Source of the DNA: Welwitschia mirabilis
Taxonomy: Eukaryota > Gnetophyta > Gnetopsida > Welwitschiales
DNA length: 64,000 bases
Assembly (NCBI GenBank): GCA_051453625.1
Contig: JBOZIK010000001.1
Coordinates: forward strand, 141,686,183-141,750,182
Direction: 5' to 3'
This document shows, piece after piece, positions 25,701-37,899 of the stretch. The first letter of the stretch is position 1; each line of letters starts with the position of its first letter. The notes under the pieces were generated by a model. That model searched no databases. It saw only the letters and a program-made list of their open reading frames with translations, and was not told where the DNA came from. A program made the translations under genes and the position numbers.

Positions 25701-26230
25701 TACATCCTCTAAATAAGTAGATGGATGATGGATTTTTAAAATTTTTAGAAAAATAAAAATGTTAGCTAAATAAGTTAGGCCCATATATCATCATGNNNNN
25801 NNNNNNNNNNNNNNNNNNNNNNNNNNNNNNNNNNNNNNNNNNNNNNNNNNNNNNNNNNNNNNNNNNNNNNNNNNNNNNNNNNNNNNNNNNNNNNNATATG
25901 TAGTATGCCCTTTGTGCATCTAAAATCTACTAGAGCTATAGATCTATCAGCCTCTAATCCACCTCTACTTTAAACGGCTCATGAAATCTCCAAATGTATC
26001 TCTATGTGAATGGTAGTATCTAAATCATGAGAAACCTAGCATGGCGAGGTGGAGGATGGACTGGCTCTACCTTCTTAATCTCTGGTGGTGTCAATGAGCT
26101 TATCTTCTAATCTACTACCTTGGCCTCTACCTCAACCTATCTATCTCTTTGTTTACATAACCTGATTAGTCATAAATATGAAACACATCATGCAAGATCA
26201 AGTAAAGATAGCTAAAATGTGTTGCATGAA
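22790..26230 (-). pseudogene. Unidentified minus-strand coding remnant between integrase and PPT
   Basis: I do not recognise this protein. Open stretches are 23593-23826 (77 residues, with RLIDMIIATICSYEIVIIPN then HITIVMDLGDIRSIHIHLAN) and 22814-23011 (65 residues, with RFLEDEIICTIMTSLDHHFP). Upstream on the minus strand come DLDTTIHIEIHLEIHKPFKV and DFRCTKGILHI. The frame AICSHEIVIIPNHIT is preserved in both overlapping copies (23600-23830 and 24400-24600), which argues that it was once coding. Base composition is richer in GC than the surroundings. It lies downstream of the integrase of Element D and upstream of the PPT of Element B, the place where Athila elements carry an env-like frame, but no transmembrane segment or known motif is visible. 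It could instead be part of an unrelated inserted element. Gaps at 22749, 23128, 24021 and 25796 repeat parts. Confidence 0.45.
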
Positions 26231-28036
26231 TACTCAAAGTAGCCAAATGATTTGGTTTTTAATGTATGTAAATCATAAAAATATGTCTTGTCCTCTCCTT
26301 AAGAGTGTCAATACATTCTACATTTTCTAATCATACAAAGAAAATATGAAGCCCACAAAAAGGTCAAAAAGTGTAAAACTAGTGGACCCCACATAGGTAA
26401 AAAAATGAACGTGCTTAAATAAAAAATCTAATCTAGTAAAATCATATGGATTATAAGATTGATCAATTTTTCATAAAGAACCACTATGCTTTAACTTATG
26501 ATTTGTGGGAAAGTGATGTTTAAAGTAAAAGATCTAATTCTATCTCACATCGAGTATAATTTGAGATAGCTCATAAAATATGTGGTGAAAATCAGATTTG
26601 TCATTTTAAATCAAAAAGCATGAAAAAAAAATAATATACATGAAAATTAAATGCCAAAGAGACTCAAAAATGAGATAAAAAATTGAAAATAATGAGGCAA
26701 GGAAAAACATACCTCATTTTGCAAAATTCACTAAAAATTTAAAATTTAGTACACGAATCTAAGTAGGGGAAGTTTTAGGACATCGGCATGGATCAAAGTA
26801 ACTGTGGCCTCTTAGAAGAATGGATAAAAATTGATAGACAATGAAAGCAAAATGAGAGAAAACAAAGTAACCCATAGTTTTATCATACTATCATCCATTC
26901 GTTCATTTGGATGATAGCCCTAAGATAACTGTTAGAGAAATCTTAGCTATTATTCTCCTACATCCTCTAAATAAGTAGATGGATGATGGATTTTTGAAAA
27001 ATTTTATAAAAATGAAAATGTTAGCTAAATAAGTTAGGCTCAGATATCAGCATGAAGGTATCAAATTTTATCAAAAAACTTGAAAAATAGAAAATGATAA
27101 AGAATCGTGATGAAGGAGGAAAATGAGGAAAATGCAAAAGAATTAAAAGATAGGGTGATGAAAATACACTAAGTAGATTGAAACCTATTTAAAAAAAATT
27201 AAAAAAATGTACCCAAACTGAAAAAAAACCATGAAAATATAGAACTCTAAAAGACCCAAAGGAATCTCATCAAAATTATAAAGAATTCATCTAAGAAAAT
27301 GAGAAGATCTTCTAATTAAAATGTGAAAAGAAAGTTAAATTTTAATTGATAAATCTGCATGGGTAAAAATAAAAATAACAACAAAGAAACTAATAAATGA
27401 TAAGATCCTATAGGTAATGATAAGAAAGTATAAAAATTACTTTGAGATAATAAACTAAAGAACCAAAGAAAGATAAAATGAAAATAGACACAAGGACCAT
27501 AAGGAAGATAGCTTACCTACCGTAAACTCTAACTTAGAAAACTCCCTTAGAAAACATCATAAAGACACCTGAGTAAAGATGCATAACAAAATGTATCTAT
27601 TCTATAAAGTTCCACTTAAAAAAGTAGTGATTATGATGATACCATAAATCAAGTGATCAAAAAAATCAATGATAAGATTAAAAGCTGCTTAGAAATAAAC
27701 TCACTTACTCACATCCCAAAACACACTCAAATCCTCAAAAGTGAAATAACCATGTGGAAATATGAAGAGTGTAGGAAATAAGAAATGCCTTTGATGGTAC
27801 TAAAAACACAACTAATCCCATAGCCTTAAAGTTATATTACTACTTTCCATGATGAGGGGAGTGCAACCATAATCACAAAAGTAAGATCTCATGAAGCATG
27901 ATCAACTAATCCTCTAGTAGTGTTTCCATAGCTACCAATACTACCAAAGATTCCTTTTTAAAACATTTATCCCTGTGCAGTAGGATATCATTGTAATCAT
28001 GTATTTTAGCAAAAATGCAATAGATTATGATTATTA

Positions 28037-28087
<51 letters not shown>

Positions 28088-29439
28088 NNNNNNNNNNNNN
28101 NNNNNNNNNNNNNNNNNNNNNNNNNNNNNNNNNNNNNNNNNNNNNNNNNNNNNNNNNNNNNNNNNNNNNNNNNNNNNNNNNNNNNNNAAAAAAAGTTAAA
28201 AAAATGTACCCAAACTGAAAAAAATAATCATAAAAATATAGAACTCTAAAAGACCCAAAGAAATCTCATCAAAATTATGAAGAATTCATCAAAGAAAATG
28301 AGAAGATTATCTAATTAAAATGTGAAAAGAAAGCCAAATTTTAATTGATACATTAGTATGGATGAAAATAAAAATAACAACAAGAAAAATTTTAAATGAT
28401 AAGGTCCTATAGATAATGATAAAAAAGTATAAAAATGACTTTGAGATAATAAACTAAAGAACCAAAGTAAGACAAAATGAAAATAGACACGAGGACCATA
28501 AAGAAGATAGCTTACCTACCATGAACTCTAACTTAGAAAACTCCCTTGGAAAAAATCATAAAGTTATCTAAGTAAAGATGCATAATAAAATTTATCTATT
28601 TTATAAAGTTACACTTAAAAAAGTAGTTATTATGATGATACCATAGATCAAGTGCTCAAAATAATGAATGATAAGATTAAAAGCTACTTAGAAATAAAAT
28701 CACTTTCTCACATCCCAAAACACATCCAAATCCTTAAAAGTACAATGACCATGTGAAAGTATGAAGAGTGTAGGAAATAAGTAATTCCTCTAATAGTACT
28801 AAAAACACAACTAATCCCATAGCCTTAAAGTTATATTACTACTTTCTATGATGAGGGGAGTGCAACCATAATCACAAAAGTAAGATCTCATGAACATGAT
28901 CAACTAATATAGGAAGAGAGAGAGAGAATGATAACCATAATCTATTGAATTTGTGCTAATATATATATATATATATATATTCTTTTTTGCACTAATAATT
29001 CCCACATGCTCACACACTCAAAAAAACGAAGGTGAAAATGTAAGATGAAAGACAAAAGAGAATACAACTAAATAATCAAAGATCTTACATTATTTAAGAA
29101 AAAATCATAAGAACTAAGGAATATTCCTTCAATGTTAAGTTCATAGACATGTGAATGTCTTAAGATTAAGTAAATCTAATCTCATCACCATAAAAATTCC
29201 CAAGTATGAATACTACTCATGGAAAATTTATAAGGAAACACATAAGTTAAATTAAATGTGATCAAGTGGCATCATAATATCCATAAAGAAATAATGTAAG
29301 AGAGAATTCAGATAATGGTAGGGAGGAAGTCCTCCTTATTAAGAAAAACCTCCAAAAAAATTACTTCTAACATCTTCAAGGTTGCATTAAAAGGTTTTTC
29401 ATATATTTTTAGATTTTTTCCATTAACTTTTTAAATCTT
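26231..29439. other. AT-rich non-coding region with CT/GA microsatellites
   Basis: No domain is visible. The segment 24629-25795 is re-read at 25896-27040, and 27192-27913 at 28188-28910. A (CT)n tract lies at 28040-28087 against the gap. A (GA)n tract lies at 28913-28926 and an (AT)n tract at 28958-28980. The sequence flanking the CT tract is present in inverted orientation beside the GA tract. The ATCATCC/GGATGATAG motif occurs near 25627 and 26887. The nature of the block, LTR or 3' UTR, is undetermined. Confidence 0.5.
28040..28087. repeat. (CT)n microsatellite at a contig end
   Basis: Uninterrupted CT dinucleotides run into the 28088-28187 gap. The contig almost certainly broke on this simple repeat. 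Confidence 0.95.
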
Positions 29440-31110
29440 CTTAATATCTAAGTCGAAAATCTTAATAGATCCATTAGAATGTACTTTCTATATAAGATAA
29501 GAATCTAACTATTTAGAGGTTAACTTTTTTTATAAAATATGTACTTTATTGTCATATAAAAGAACAAGTTGACTACGTTCAAACTTCTTATGAAGTAANN
29601 NNNNNNNNTGTGAATAAGTTGATGATGTATAGAGAATTTTTTACTTAGGTGATTAAGTTAGGATAATCTATTTTTAAGATTTTCACAAAGATCTATAAGA
29701 TTACATTGATGGAAAGAATGATAAAAGTATTTATACACATTACTTAGTAAAACACAAACTTTTTCATACACAAGTTTATAAGATGAAAGACCAAAAGAAT
29801 TACACCAAGTAATATGATAAGCCCAAAGAACATTGTTAACCTTAGAAGCACAAGATTTCTTATTAAGAGATAAGCTTTTATAGATTTTTTTTTTAATTTC
29901 TATATTTGTGTTCTTAACTTGATCATCATTTTTATGAATGATAAGAGTAAGCTACTCTATGTTTTATTTCAATAAATAAAAGAAGTTTTGTAAAACATTA
30001 ATTAATAAAATAAGTTGTTTGATCACTAATAATAATCTTAGGAAAACTAAACTATTAAAAAACATGAGTTCTAAGAAAAGTACAAATAGTTTGAATATCA
30101 TCTGTAAAAGTAGAAATAGCTTTAACTTATTTAATAACATAATTAATAGCCACTAAAATATATTTTTNNNNNNNNNNNNNNNNNNNNNNNNNNNNNNNNN
30201 NNNNNNNNNNNNNNNNNNNNNNNNNNNNNNNNNNNNNNNNNNNNNNNNNNNNNNNNNNNNNNNNNNNAGTTGATGGAAAGAATGATAAAAATATTTATAC
30301 ACATTACTTAGTAAAACACAAACTTTCTCATATACAAGTTCATAAGATGAAAAACCAAAAAAGTTACATCAAGTAATATGGTAAGCCCAAAGAACATTGT
30401 TAACCTTAGAAGCACAAGATTTCTTATTAAGAGAGAAAAGCTTTTATAGCATGTTTTGGATTTCTATATTTATGTTCTCAGCTTGATCATTAGTTTGTGG
30501 ATGATAAGTGTAAGCTACTCTATGTTTTATTTCAATGAATAAAAGAAGTTTCTTGAAACATTAATTAATAAAATAAGTTGTTTAATCACTAATAATAATC
30601 TTAGAAAAACTAAACTATTGAAAAATATGAGTTCTAAGAAAAGTACAAATAGTTTGAGTATCATCTGTAAAAGTAGAAATAGCTTTAACTCATTTAGTAA
30701 CATAATCAATAGCCACTAAAATATAGTTCTTATCATTAGAAAATGATTTAGTTGGGCCTATAAGATTAACTTCCCAATAATTAAAAGGTTTACACTTAAG
30801 AATAGATTTAAAAGGAATCTTATGAGAATGAATAAGACTACCATAATGTTGACAAGTATTACACCTTCTAAAAAAATTAAAAAAGTCCTAAAAAATTCTA
30901 GGCTAATAAAAACTAAAGTGAAGAATTTTAATTACCATTTTCTATCCACTAAAATGACCTTCATAAACAGCACTATGTTAAAAATGAAGATGTTTTATTT
31001 TTTTCATTTGGGCATACATTTTTTAATGATTCAATCTTTGCACATATGGTAAAGATGTGGCTCTATTAGTTCATAATCATCTATTCTATGAAGGAAGGAT
31101 TTTCTTTAAT
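29440..31110 (-). pseudogene. Element D integrase remnant (minus strand, left contigs)
   Basis: Read on the minus strand, a zinc-finger relic (FFNFFRRCNTCQHYG) lies near 30850-30900. It is followed by PFNYWEVNLIGPTKSFSNDK, NYILVAIDYVTK, AISTFTDDTQTICTFLRTHI and KIIISD. The C-terminal part near 29440-29560 corresponds to the KLTYKWLGPYLLQ region of Element A. The first catalytic Asp ('GIDF.GP') reads VNLIGP, so it is replaced by Asn, and Trp codons have become stops (for example in FY*PRIF). Segments 29706-30167 and 30391-31110 are each shown again after gaps. The integrase is separated from its own RNase H by Element C. Confidence 0.88.
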
Positions 31111-31139
31111 TATGAGTTCAATATTGTGATGTTTTCATA

Positions 31140-31675
31140 TGTTGCAATGCCAATCTATAGAATTTTGATGGGGTATTTTAAGTAATTTTGTAAGAAATTT
31201 ATATAGGTTTATACAAAATTTTAATAATTATAGATATTCAATGGTATGGTCATGGAAACATGCAATTCTTGGTATATTTAGAGGCATTTCATGCATATTC
31301 TGATACTTAATGTTTTAGAGGAAGACTAATAATAAAGAAGGTTGATTTCCTTTAGTTGGAGAGCTTTTAAATGGTATTGTCCCCACTATTTTTTCCACTT
31401 TCATCCTCATGATAGTTAAGATGATAGCACTTTAGTAGCTAATTACAATAGCATGTGGACTAGAACTAAGGGCCAACAAATCCCCTTTCTTAAGGAAGTA
31501 TCATTTCCATTATCATCCCTATGACATGTAAGATGATAACATGTTTGGAGATAACTATGTGGTTGATTGTAGAGCTAGAAGCTAATAACTTATCTAGTAT
31601 TATGAGGCATCACCCTCAGTGTCATCCTCATGATAGTTAGGAAGACAATTATTTTATATAAATGGAATTGAATTA
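31140..31675 (+). repeat. Element C 5' LTR, truncated contig copy
   Basis: It starts TGTTGCAATGCC inside the integrase/RNase H junction of Element D and runs through U3 until the 31676 gap. It is repeated with small changes from 32528. Two copies of the inverted motif are visible (TTTCATCC with GATGATAG near 31391, and TTATCATCC with GATGATAAC near 31503). Confidence 0.85.
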
Positions 31676-31775
31676 NNNNNNNNNNNNNNNNNNNNNNNNN
31701 NNNNNNNNNNNNNNNNNNNNNNNNNNNNNNNNNNNNNNNNNNNNNNNNNNNNNNNNNNNNNNNNNNNNNNNNNNN

Positions 31776-32480
31776 AGAACATTGTTAACCTTAGAAGCAC
31801 AAGATTTCTTATTAAGAGAGATAAGCTTTTATAGCATTCTTTTTTAATTTCTATATTTGTGTTCTCAACTTGATCATCATTTTTGTGGATGATAAGAGTA
31901 AGCTACTCTATGTTTCATTTCAATAAATAAAAGAATTTTTGTAAAATGTTAATTAATAAAATAAGTTGTTTGATCACTAATAATAATATTAGGAAAACTA
32001 AAATATTGAAAAATATGAGTTCTAAGAAAAGTACAAATAGTTTGAATGTCATCTGTAAAAGTAGAAATAGCTCCAACTCATTTAATAACATAATCAATAG
32101 CCACTAAAATATAGGTTTTATTATTAAAAGATGATTTAATTGGTCTTATAAGATTAACTTCCTAACAATTAAAAGGTTCACATTTAAGAATAGGTTTTAA
32201 AGGAATCTTATGAAAATGAATAAGACTACCATAATGTTGACAAGTATTACATCTTCTAACAAAATTAAAAAAGTCCTGAAAAATTCTAGGCTAATAAAAA
32301 CTAGAGTAGAGAATTTTTATTACCATTTTCTATCCACTAAAATGACCTTCACAAACACCACTATGATAAATATGAAGGATGTTTTATTTTTCCCATTTGG
32401 GCATACATTTTCAATGATTTGATCTTTGCACCTATGGTAAAGATGTGGCTCTATCCCTTCATAATCACCTATTCTATGAA
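31776..32480 (-). pseudogene. Element D integrase (right contig copy of 30391-31110)
   Basis: It repeats the integrase core of 30391-31110 with scattered substitutions, then continues through the same insertion junction into the Element C LTR at 32528. It is best counted as one locus with the left copy. Confidence 0.85.
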
Positions 32481-32527
32481 GAAATGATTTTCTTTAATTA
32501 TGAGCCTAATGTTGTAATGTTTTCATA

Positions 32528-33876
32528 AATTGCAATGTCAATGTATAGTATTTTAATGGGGTATTTTAAGTACTTTTGTAAGAAATTTATATAGGTTTAT
32601 ATAAAATTTTAATGATTATAGATATTCAATGGTATGGTCATGGAAACATGCAATTCTTGACATATTTAGAGGCATTTCATGCATACTGATACTTAGTATT
32701 TTGGAGGAAGATTAATAACAAAGGAGGTTGATTTCCTTTAGCTAGAGAGTTTTTGAAGGGTGTTGTTCCCACTGTGATCCTACTATCATTCTCATGATAG
32801 TTAAGATAATAGCACTTTAGTAGCTAATTGCAATAGCGATGTGGACTAGAGCTAAGAACCAACAAATCCCCTTTTATAAGGAAGTACCATTTCCATTATC
32901 ATCTCTATGACATGTAAGATGATAACACAGTTGGAGCTAACTATGTGGCTAATTGTAGAGCTAGAAGCTAATGACTTATCTATTATTATGAGGCATCACC
33001 CTCAGTGTCATCTCTATGATAGTTAGGAAGACAAATATTTTGTATAAATGGAATTAAATTATCTTGTAATGGGATTATGTGCCCCATTTGGCTACTAGGG
33101 TTTCTTCTCTAACTTCTAGGGTTATATTTGTATAACCTTTAATGTAAAACTATAAATACCCATCTTGTCCTCACTTCCAATTCATCTTTTGTATTGGATG
33201 TTCTTATGATGAAAGATTGGAGGACAAGGGATTCATCCATTAGCTATAGAGAGAATATTACCTTGATGTTAAGCTGAGTATTCTCCATTGAGGTGCTACT
33301 AATTTTTTATAATTGGATGTTAAATTGATAATTAATTCATGAACTCTTTTCACTCCTATTATGTAAATATTCCTTATGGTTTTAGTTTATTATAATTTGG
33401 TGATAGCTTAAGAGTTTACTTAGATAATAATGGTAACCTTTATTAAGGTTGATTTTATTAGTTTAGATACTATATTGCATTTTATTCCATTTAATATTTA
33501 CATTATTATATTTTAATTGGCATTACTTATAACTTAGTTGATTAGAAACAAGTGATAAACTCTTTCTAATTGATCTAAGTTATAAAGGCTAATCTTGATG
33601 TTAGGAGGATTAGTAGTTAAGTAGATTAATCATTCATGCATTTGCATTTCATTAGAATTTCTTTCATTGAATTTCATTGTTATCTATTTTTCATTTACTA
33701 AAAGATAATAGATTAAAATACTTTTTGAAATAAATTCTCTAATTTCTATCCTAGTGCCTTTAATGGATTATGACATTTAGGTTAACTCCTATCTATACTA
33801 GTATGTGTTTTTCTGCAAGTATTGTGATTTACAATTTTTTCCTAAGGACTCAAAGATTACACAAATTCATACTACA
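32528..33876 (+). repeat. Element C 5' LTR (complete)
   Basis: About 1.35 kb, from the decayed start AAATTGCAATGTC to CATACTACA. The promoter is well preserved, with TATAAATA at 33151-33158 in the context AAACTATAAATACCCA. The LTR is homologous to the Element A LTRs and in the same orientation, opposite to the host Element D. A PBS follows at once. Confidence 0.87.
33151..33158 (+). promoter_or_regulatory. LTR TATA box of Element C
   Basis: TATAAATA in the context ACTATAAATACCC is kept in the second LTR copy (34102-34109) and, on the minus strand, at 62769-62776. Element A has TATAAATATCCC at the equivalent place. It is a good candidate for the retrotransposon transcription start region. Confidence 0.75.
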
Positions 33877-33882
33877 ACATTT

Positions 33883-33900
33883 TAATGCTATTACTAGGAC
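33883..33900 (+). other. Element C primer binding site (tRNA-Asp-like, decayed)
   Basis: The sequence after the LTR reads TTTTAATGCTATTACTAGGA, alignable to TTTTGGCGCCGTTGCCGGGG. It shows that the LTR ending at 33876 is a 5' LTR followed by an internal region, which the assembly has replaced with 100 Ns. Confidence 0.65.
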
Positions 33901-34004
33901 AGGANNNNNNNNNNNNNNNNNNNNNNNNNNNNNNNNNNNNNNNNNNNNNNNNNNNNNNNNNNNNNNNNNNNNNNNNNNNNNNNNNNNNNNNNNNNNNNNN
34001 NNNN

Positions 34005-35271
34005 TGAATTATCTTGTAATGGGCTTATGTGCCTCATTTGGGCTACTAGGGTTTCTTCTCTAACTTCTAGGGTTATATTTGTAGAACCTTCAATGTAAAA
34101 CTATAAATACCCACCTTGTCCTCACTTCCAATTCATCTTTTATATCTAATATTCTTATGATAAAATATTGAAGGATAAGAGGTCCATCCATTAGCTACAG
34201 AGAGAATATTTCCTTGGTGTGGGGCTAAGTAGCCTTCAGTGAGGTGCTACTAATTTGTTATAAGTGGATGTTAAATTAATGATTAATTCAAGAAATCTTT
34301 TGATTTCTATTATATAAATATCCCTTATGATTTAAGTTGATTATGATTTGATGACAGCTTCACAGTTTATCTAGATCATAAGGGAAACCTTTATTAAGTT
34401 TGACATTGTTAGTTTAGATCTTATATTGCATTTTATTCCATTTATATATTTTTATTATTCATATTTCATTTAGCATATCTATAGCTTACATTAGTTAGGA
34501 ACAAGTAATAAACCCTTCTTAAGTGATCTAAGTTATAAGGGCTAATCTTAGTGATAGAAAGATTAGTAGTCAAATAGACTCATCATTAATCCATTTGTAT
34601 TTCATCATCATTCATCTTGTATTGCATTTGCATTATTCTTTATTTTTATTTAATAAAGGAANNNNNNNNNNNNNNNNNNNNNNNNNNNNNNNNNNNNNNN
34701 NNNNNNNNNNNNNNNNNNNNNNNNNNNNNNNNNNNNNNNNNNNNNNNNNNNNNNNNNNNNNCCCTTATGATTTAAGTTGATTATGACTTGATGACAGCTT
34801 CACAGTTTATCTAGAACATAAGAGAAACCTTTATTAAGTTTGACATTGTTAGTTTAGATCTTGTATTGCATTTTATTCCATTTATATATTTTTATTATTC
34901 ATATTTCATTTAGCATATCTATAGCTTACGTTGGTTAGGAATAAGTGATAAACCCTTCTTAAGTGATCTAAGTTATAAGGGCTAATCTTGGTGATAGAAA
35001 GATTAGTAGTTAAATAGACTCATCATTCATCCATTTGTATTTCATCATCATTCATCTTGTATTGCATTTGAATTATTATTTATTTTTATTTAATAAAGTA
35101 AAAAGACTAAAAATACTTTATGAAATTAGTTCTCTAACTTCTAGCCTAATGCCTTTAATGGATTACATCATTCGAGTTGACTTTTGTCTATAGTAGTATG
35201 TGCTTTTCTATAAGTATTATTATTTATAGGTTGTTCCTAAGGACTTAACGATTATACAAATTCATATTATA
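34005..35271 (+). repeat. Element C 3' LTR (5' part missing)
   Basis: It resumes in mid-LTR (GAATTATCTTGTAATGGG) after the gap, passes the TATA box at 34102-34109, and ends near TTCATATTATA at 35271. There it runs directly into the RNase H sequence of Element D rather than a PBS, so it is the downstream LTR of the same insertion. The 34662-34761 gap repeats 34322-34661. Confidence 0.82.
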
Positions 35272-35275
35272 ACAT

Positions 35276-36640
35276 GATGATAATAAGATAATTAACTATA
35301 TGAGTATATCAAGAAGAAGAATGAGTAAAAGATATGATAAAAAGTTGTTCATCCAAAAAATAAACATTAATCATAACTTTATCAAGAGAAGAAGAAAAAC
35401 ATGACAAATGATTTACTTCACTATTATGATTTCCTACCGTATCAATATGGGAAGATTAATTTCTTACATGAGGAGAATCCATCTAATTAGTCTAGCACTA
35501 AAATATTTCTTAGTCATGAAGTATTCAATTGCTACATAGTTAGTATAAACATTCATATAAATGTCTAAAAGATAGTGTCCAAGTGTATTAAGCCAAAATA
35601 TTATTACTAACAGTTCTTTCTCAGTAGTAGTATAATTTATTTTTACTTTAGATAAAAGTTTTCTATGATAAGATATAACTTTAAAATCATTTTCATACTT
35701 TTATCTAATAACCCCACCCACAATAATATTATTAGCATCAAACATTAGCTCAAAATCTTTATTCCAATTGGTTCCTATTACAATAGGTGCAGAAGAGATT
35801 TTATCTTTAAGTGTTTGAAAAGAAAGCTGAGAAGATTCATTCCATTTAAATTTGGCTTCTTTTTAAAGTAACAAGTGAAGTGTTTATAAATTTTAGCATA
35901 ATCCTAAATAAANNNNNNNNNNNNNNNNNNNNNNNNNNNNNNNNNNNNNNNNNNNNNNNNNNNNNNNNNNNNNNNNNNNNNNNNNNNNNNNNNNNNNNNN
36001 NNNNNNNNNNNNCAATATTTTAACATTATGATAACAAGATAATTAACTATATTAGTATATTAAGGATAAGAATGAGTAAAAGATATGGTAAAAAGTTATT
36101 CATCTAGAAAATAACCATTAATCATAATTTTATCAAGAGAAGAAGAAAAATGTGATAAATGATTTACTTCACTATTATGATTTTATACTGTATCAATGAT
36201 GGTAAGATTAATTTCGTACATGAGGAGAATCCATCTAATGAATCTAGCACNNNNNNNNNNTTAGTATAAACATTTATATAAAATTCTAAAAGATAGTGTT
36301 CAAGTGTATCAAGGCAAAAGATTATTACTAACAGTTCTTTCTTAGTAGTAGTGTAATTTATTTTTGCTTTAGACAAAGGTTTTCTATGATAAGATATAAC
36401 TTTAAAATCATTTTCATACTTTTATCTAATAATCCCACCCAAAATAATATTATTAGCATCAAACATTAACTCAAAATATTTATTCCAATTGGTTCTTATT
36501 ACAATAGGTGCAAAATAGATTTTATCTTTAAGTGTTTAAAAAGAAAGTTAACAAGATTCATTCCATTCAAATTTAGCTTCTTTTTTAAGTAATAAGTGAA
36601 TGGTTTATAAATTTTAGCATAATCCTAAATAAAATGATAA
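35276..36640 (-). pseudogene. Element D RNase H remnant (two overlapping contig copies)
   Basis: On the minus strand at 36164-36376 the frame reads KINYTTTKKELLVIIFCLDT and LEHYLLEFYINVYT, the 'NYATTEKELLAVVFALDKFR' and 'VYTDH' blocks of plant gypsy RNase H. The 'YTDHAAL' region falls in a 10-N gap at 36251, where the other copy (35490-35540) has about 42 bases. The domain appears at 35276-35912 and again at 36013-36640. It ends at the Element C junction. Confidence 0.87.
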
Positions 36641-36699
36641 TAAAAAATAAAATGATTAAGGGAATATTGAATTTGTTTTACATGTGTTATAGCATTAGA

Positions 36700-37400
36700 T
36701 TATTAATTATACTTACTTTGTTAGGGTTCATTCTAATTTTGTTTACTATAAATGTAGTGACTTAAGACAATTCCATTATTAACTGGAAAAAAAACTCTTC
36801 TCTCAAGTCAAATATATGCCACTCTCAATGCATCTATCAAGGACTTTCTCTAACATTTCTAAGATTTATTCAAAGTTTTCATCATAGATTAAAAAGAAAT
36901 TTATAAAAATTTTAATCAAATCCTCTAACATATTAGAAACGGTATCCACTATTACATGTTAAAAAGTACTAGAAACATTACAAAGTCTAAAAGGCATGCA
37001 TCTAAAGGTAGAAGCTCTAAATGGTAAACTAAAAGTTATTTTAGCTTAATTCTCACTAGCTATACAAACCTAATTATAGCTACTGTACCCATTAAGAAAA
37101 TAATAAAAGGTATGTACTTGAATTCTGTTAAGTATTTAATTAAGAAAAGGTAAAGAACAATGGTATTTCTTGATTACTTCATTTAGTTTTCTAAAATCAA
37201 TACACATTCCCTACTTTCCATCTTTCTTAGGTACTACCATCAAAGGGCTAATCCACTCACTATTAGATATAACATAAATAGTATTAGCATCCATTAATTT
37301 AATGATTTTATCTTATATAACTTGTTTAAGGACTGAATTTAGTTTACATTACAGTTGCCTAATAGGTTTTACATTATCCCTCAAAGTAGATTTTATGTTG
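36700..37400 (-). pseudogene. pol: Element D reverse transcriptase remnant
   Basis: On the minus strand the blocks read KIIKLMDANTIYVISNSEW, ISPLMVVPKKDGK and MCIDFRKLNEVIKK, then SLPFLN and FYYFLNGYSNYN, and FRCMPFRLCNVSSTF. The gypsy RT order is complete. The catalytic box, expected as FMDD, reads FINF in the context IKIFINFFLIYDE, so both aspartates are gone. Stops replace Trp and Gln codons. It is closely related to the RT of Element A. Confidence 0.9.
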
Positions 37401-37899
37401 AATAATGAAAGTAGGAATGGTTATTAAATCTTTATGGGATCAAGCAAATACATTAATCCTAGAATTTAAAAGTGATATTAAAGTCAATTCTTATTTGTTT
37501 ATTATTAATAGTTTATTATAATCATCACATAGAAAGATATATTTTAGTCCACTAGGAAAAGGTTTCAGATGTAAATTGAAATATTTAATTCTTATTAAAT
37601 TTTTATCATAATTGACTATCATCTTAGACTATTGGCTGAATGACTAGGATGGACAACCTCCCTCAAAATATAAAACGTCAATTGTTTTTAGATGTTAGAC
37701 TTGTTTATAAATCATAGTTTTAATTTATTTAGTTTTATGACCAAAATAGTCAATACCTAAATGCTTATAGTTGAGTTGATTATCATCGAAAGCTTTGAAG
37801 TTTTTTACTTCAAGTGGATTATGAAATAAGATAGGCTTATAAAGAATTATTCATCTCTCTTCAAGTGAATGATCTATAAAAATAATGTTGGCTTAATTT

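Noticed and set aside
22790-26230. Calling the unknown remnant an env-like gene
   Set aside because: The position would fit, but no signal peptide, transmembrane segment or known motif can be seen, so the function was left open.
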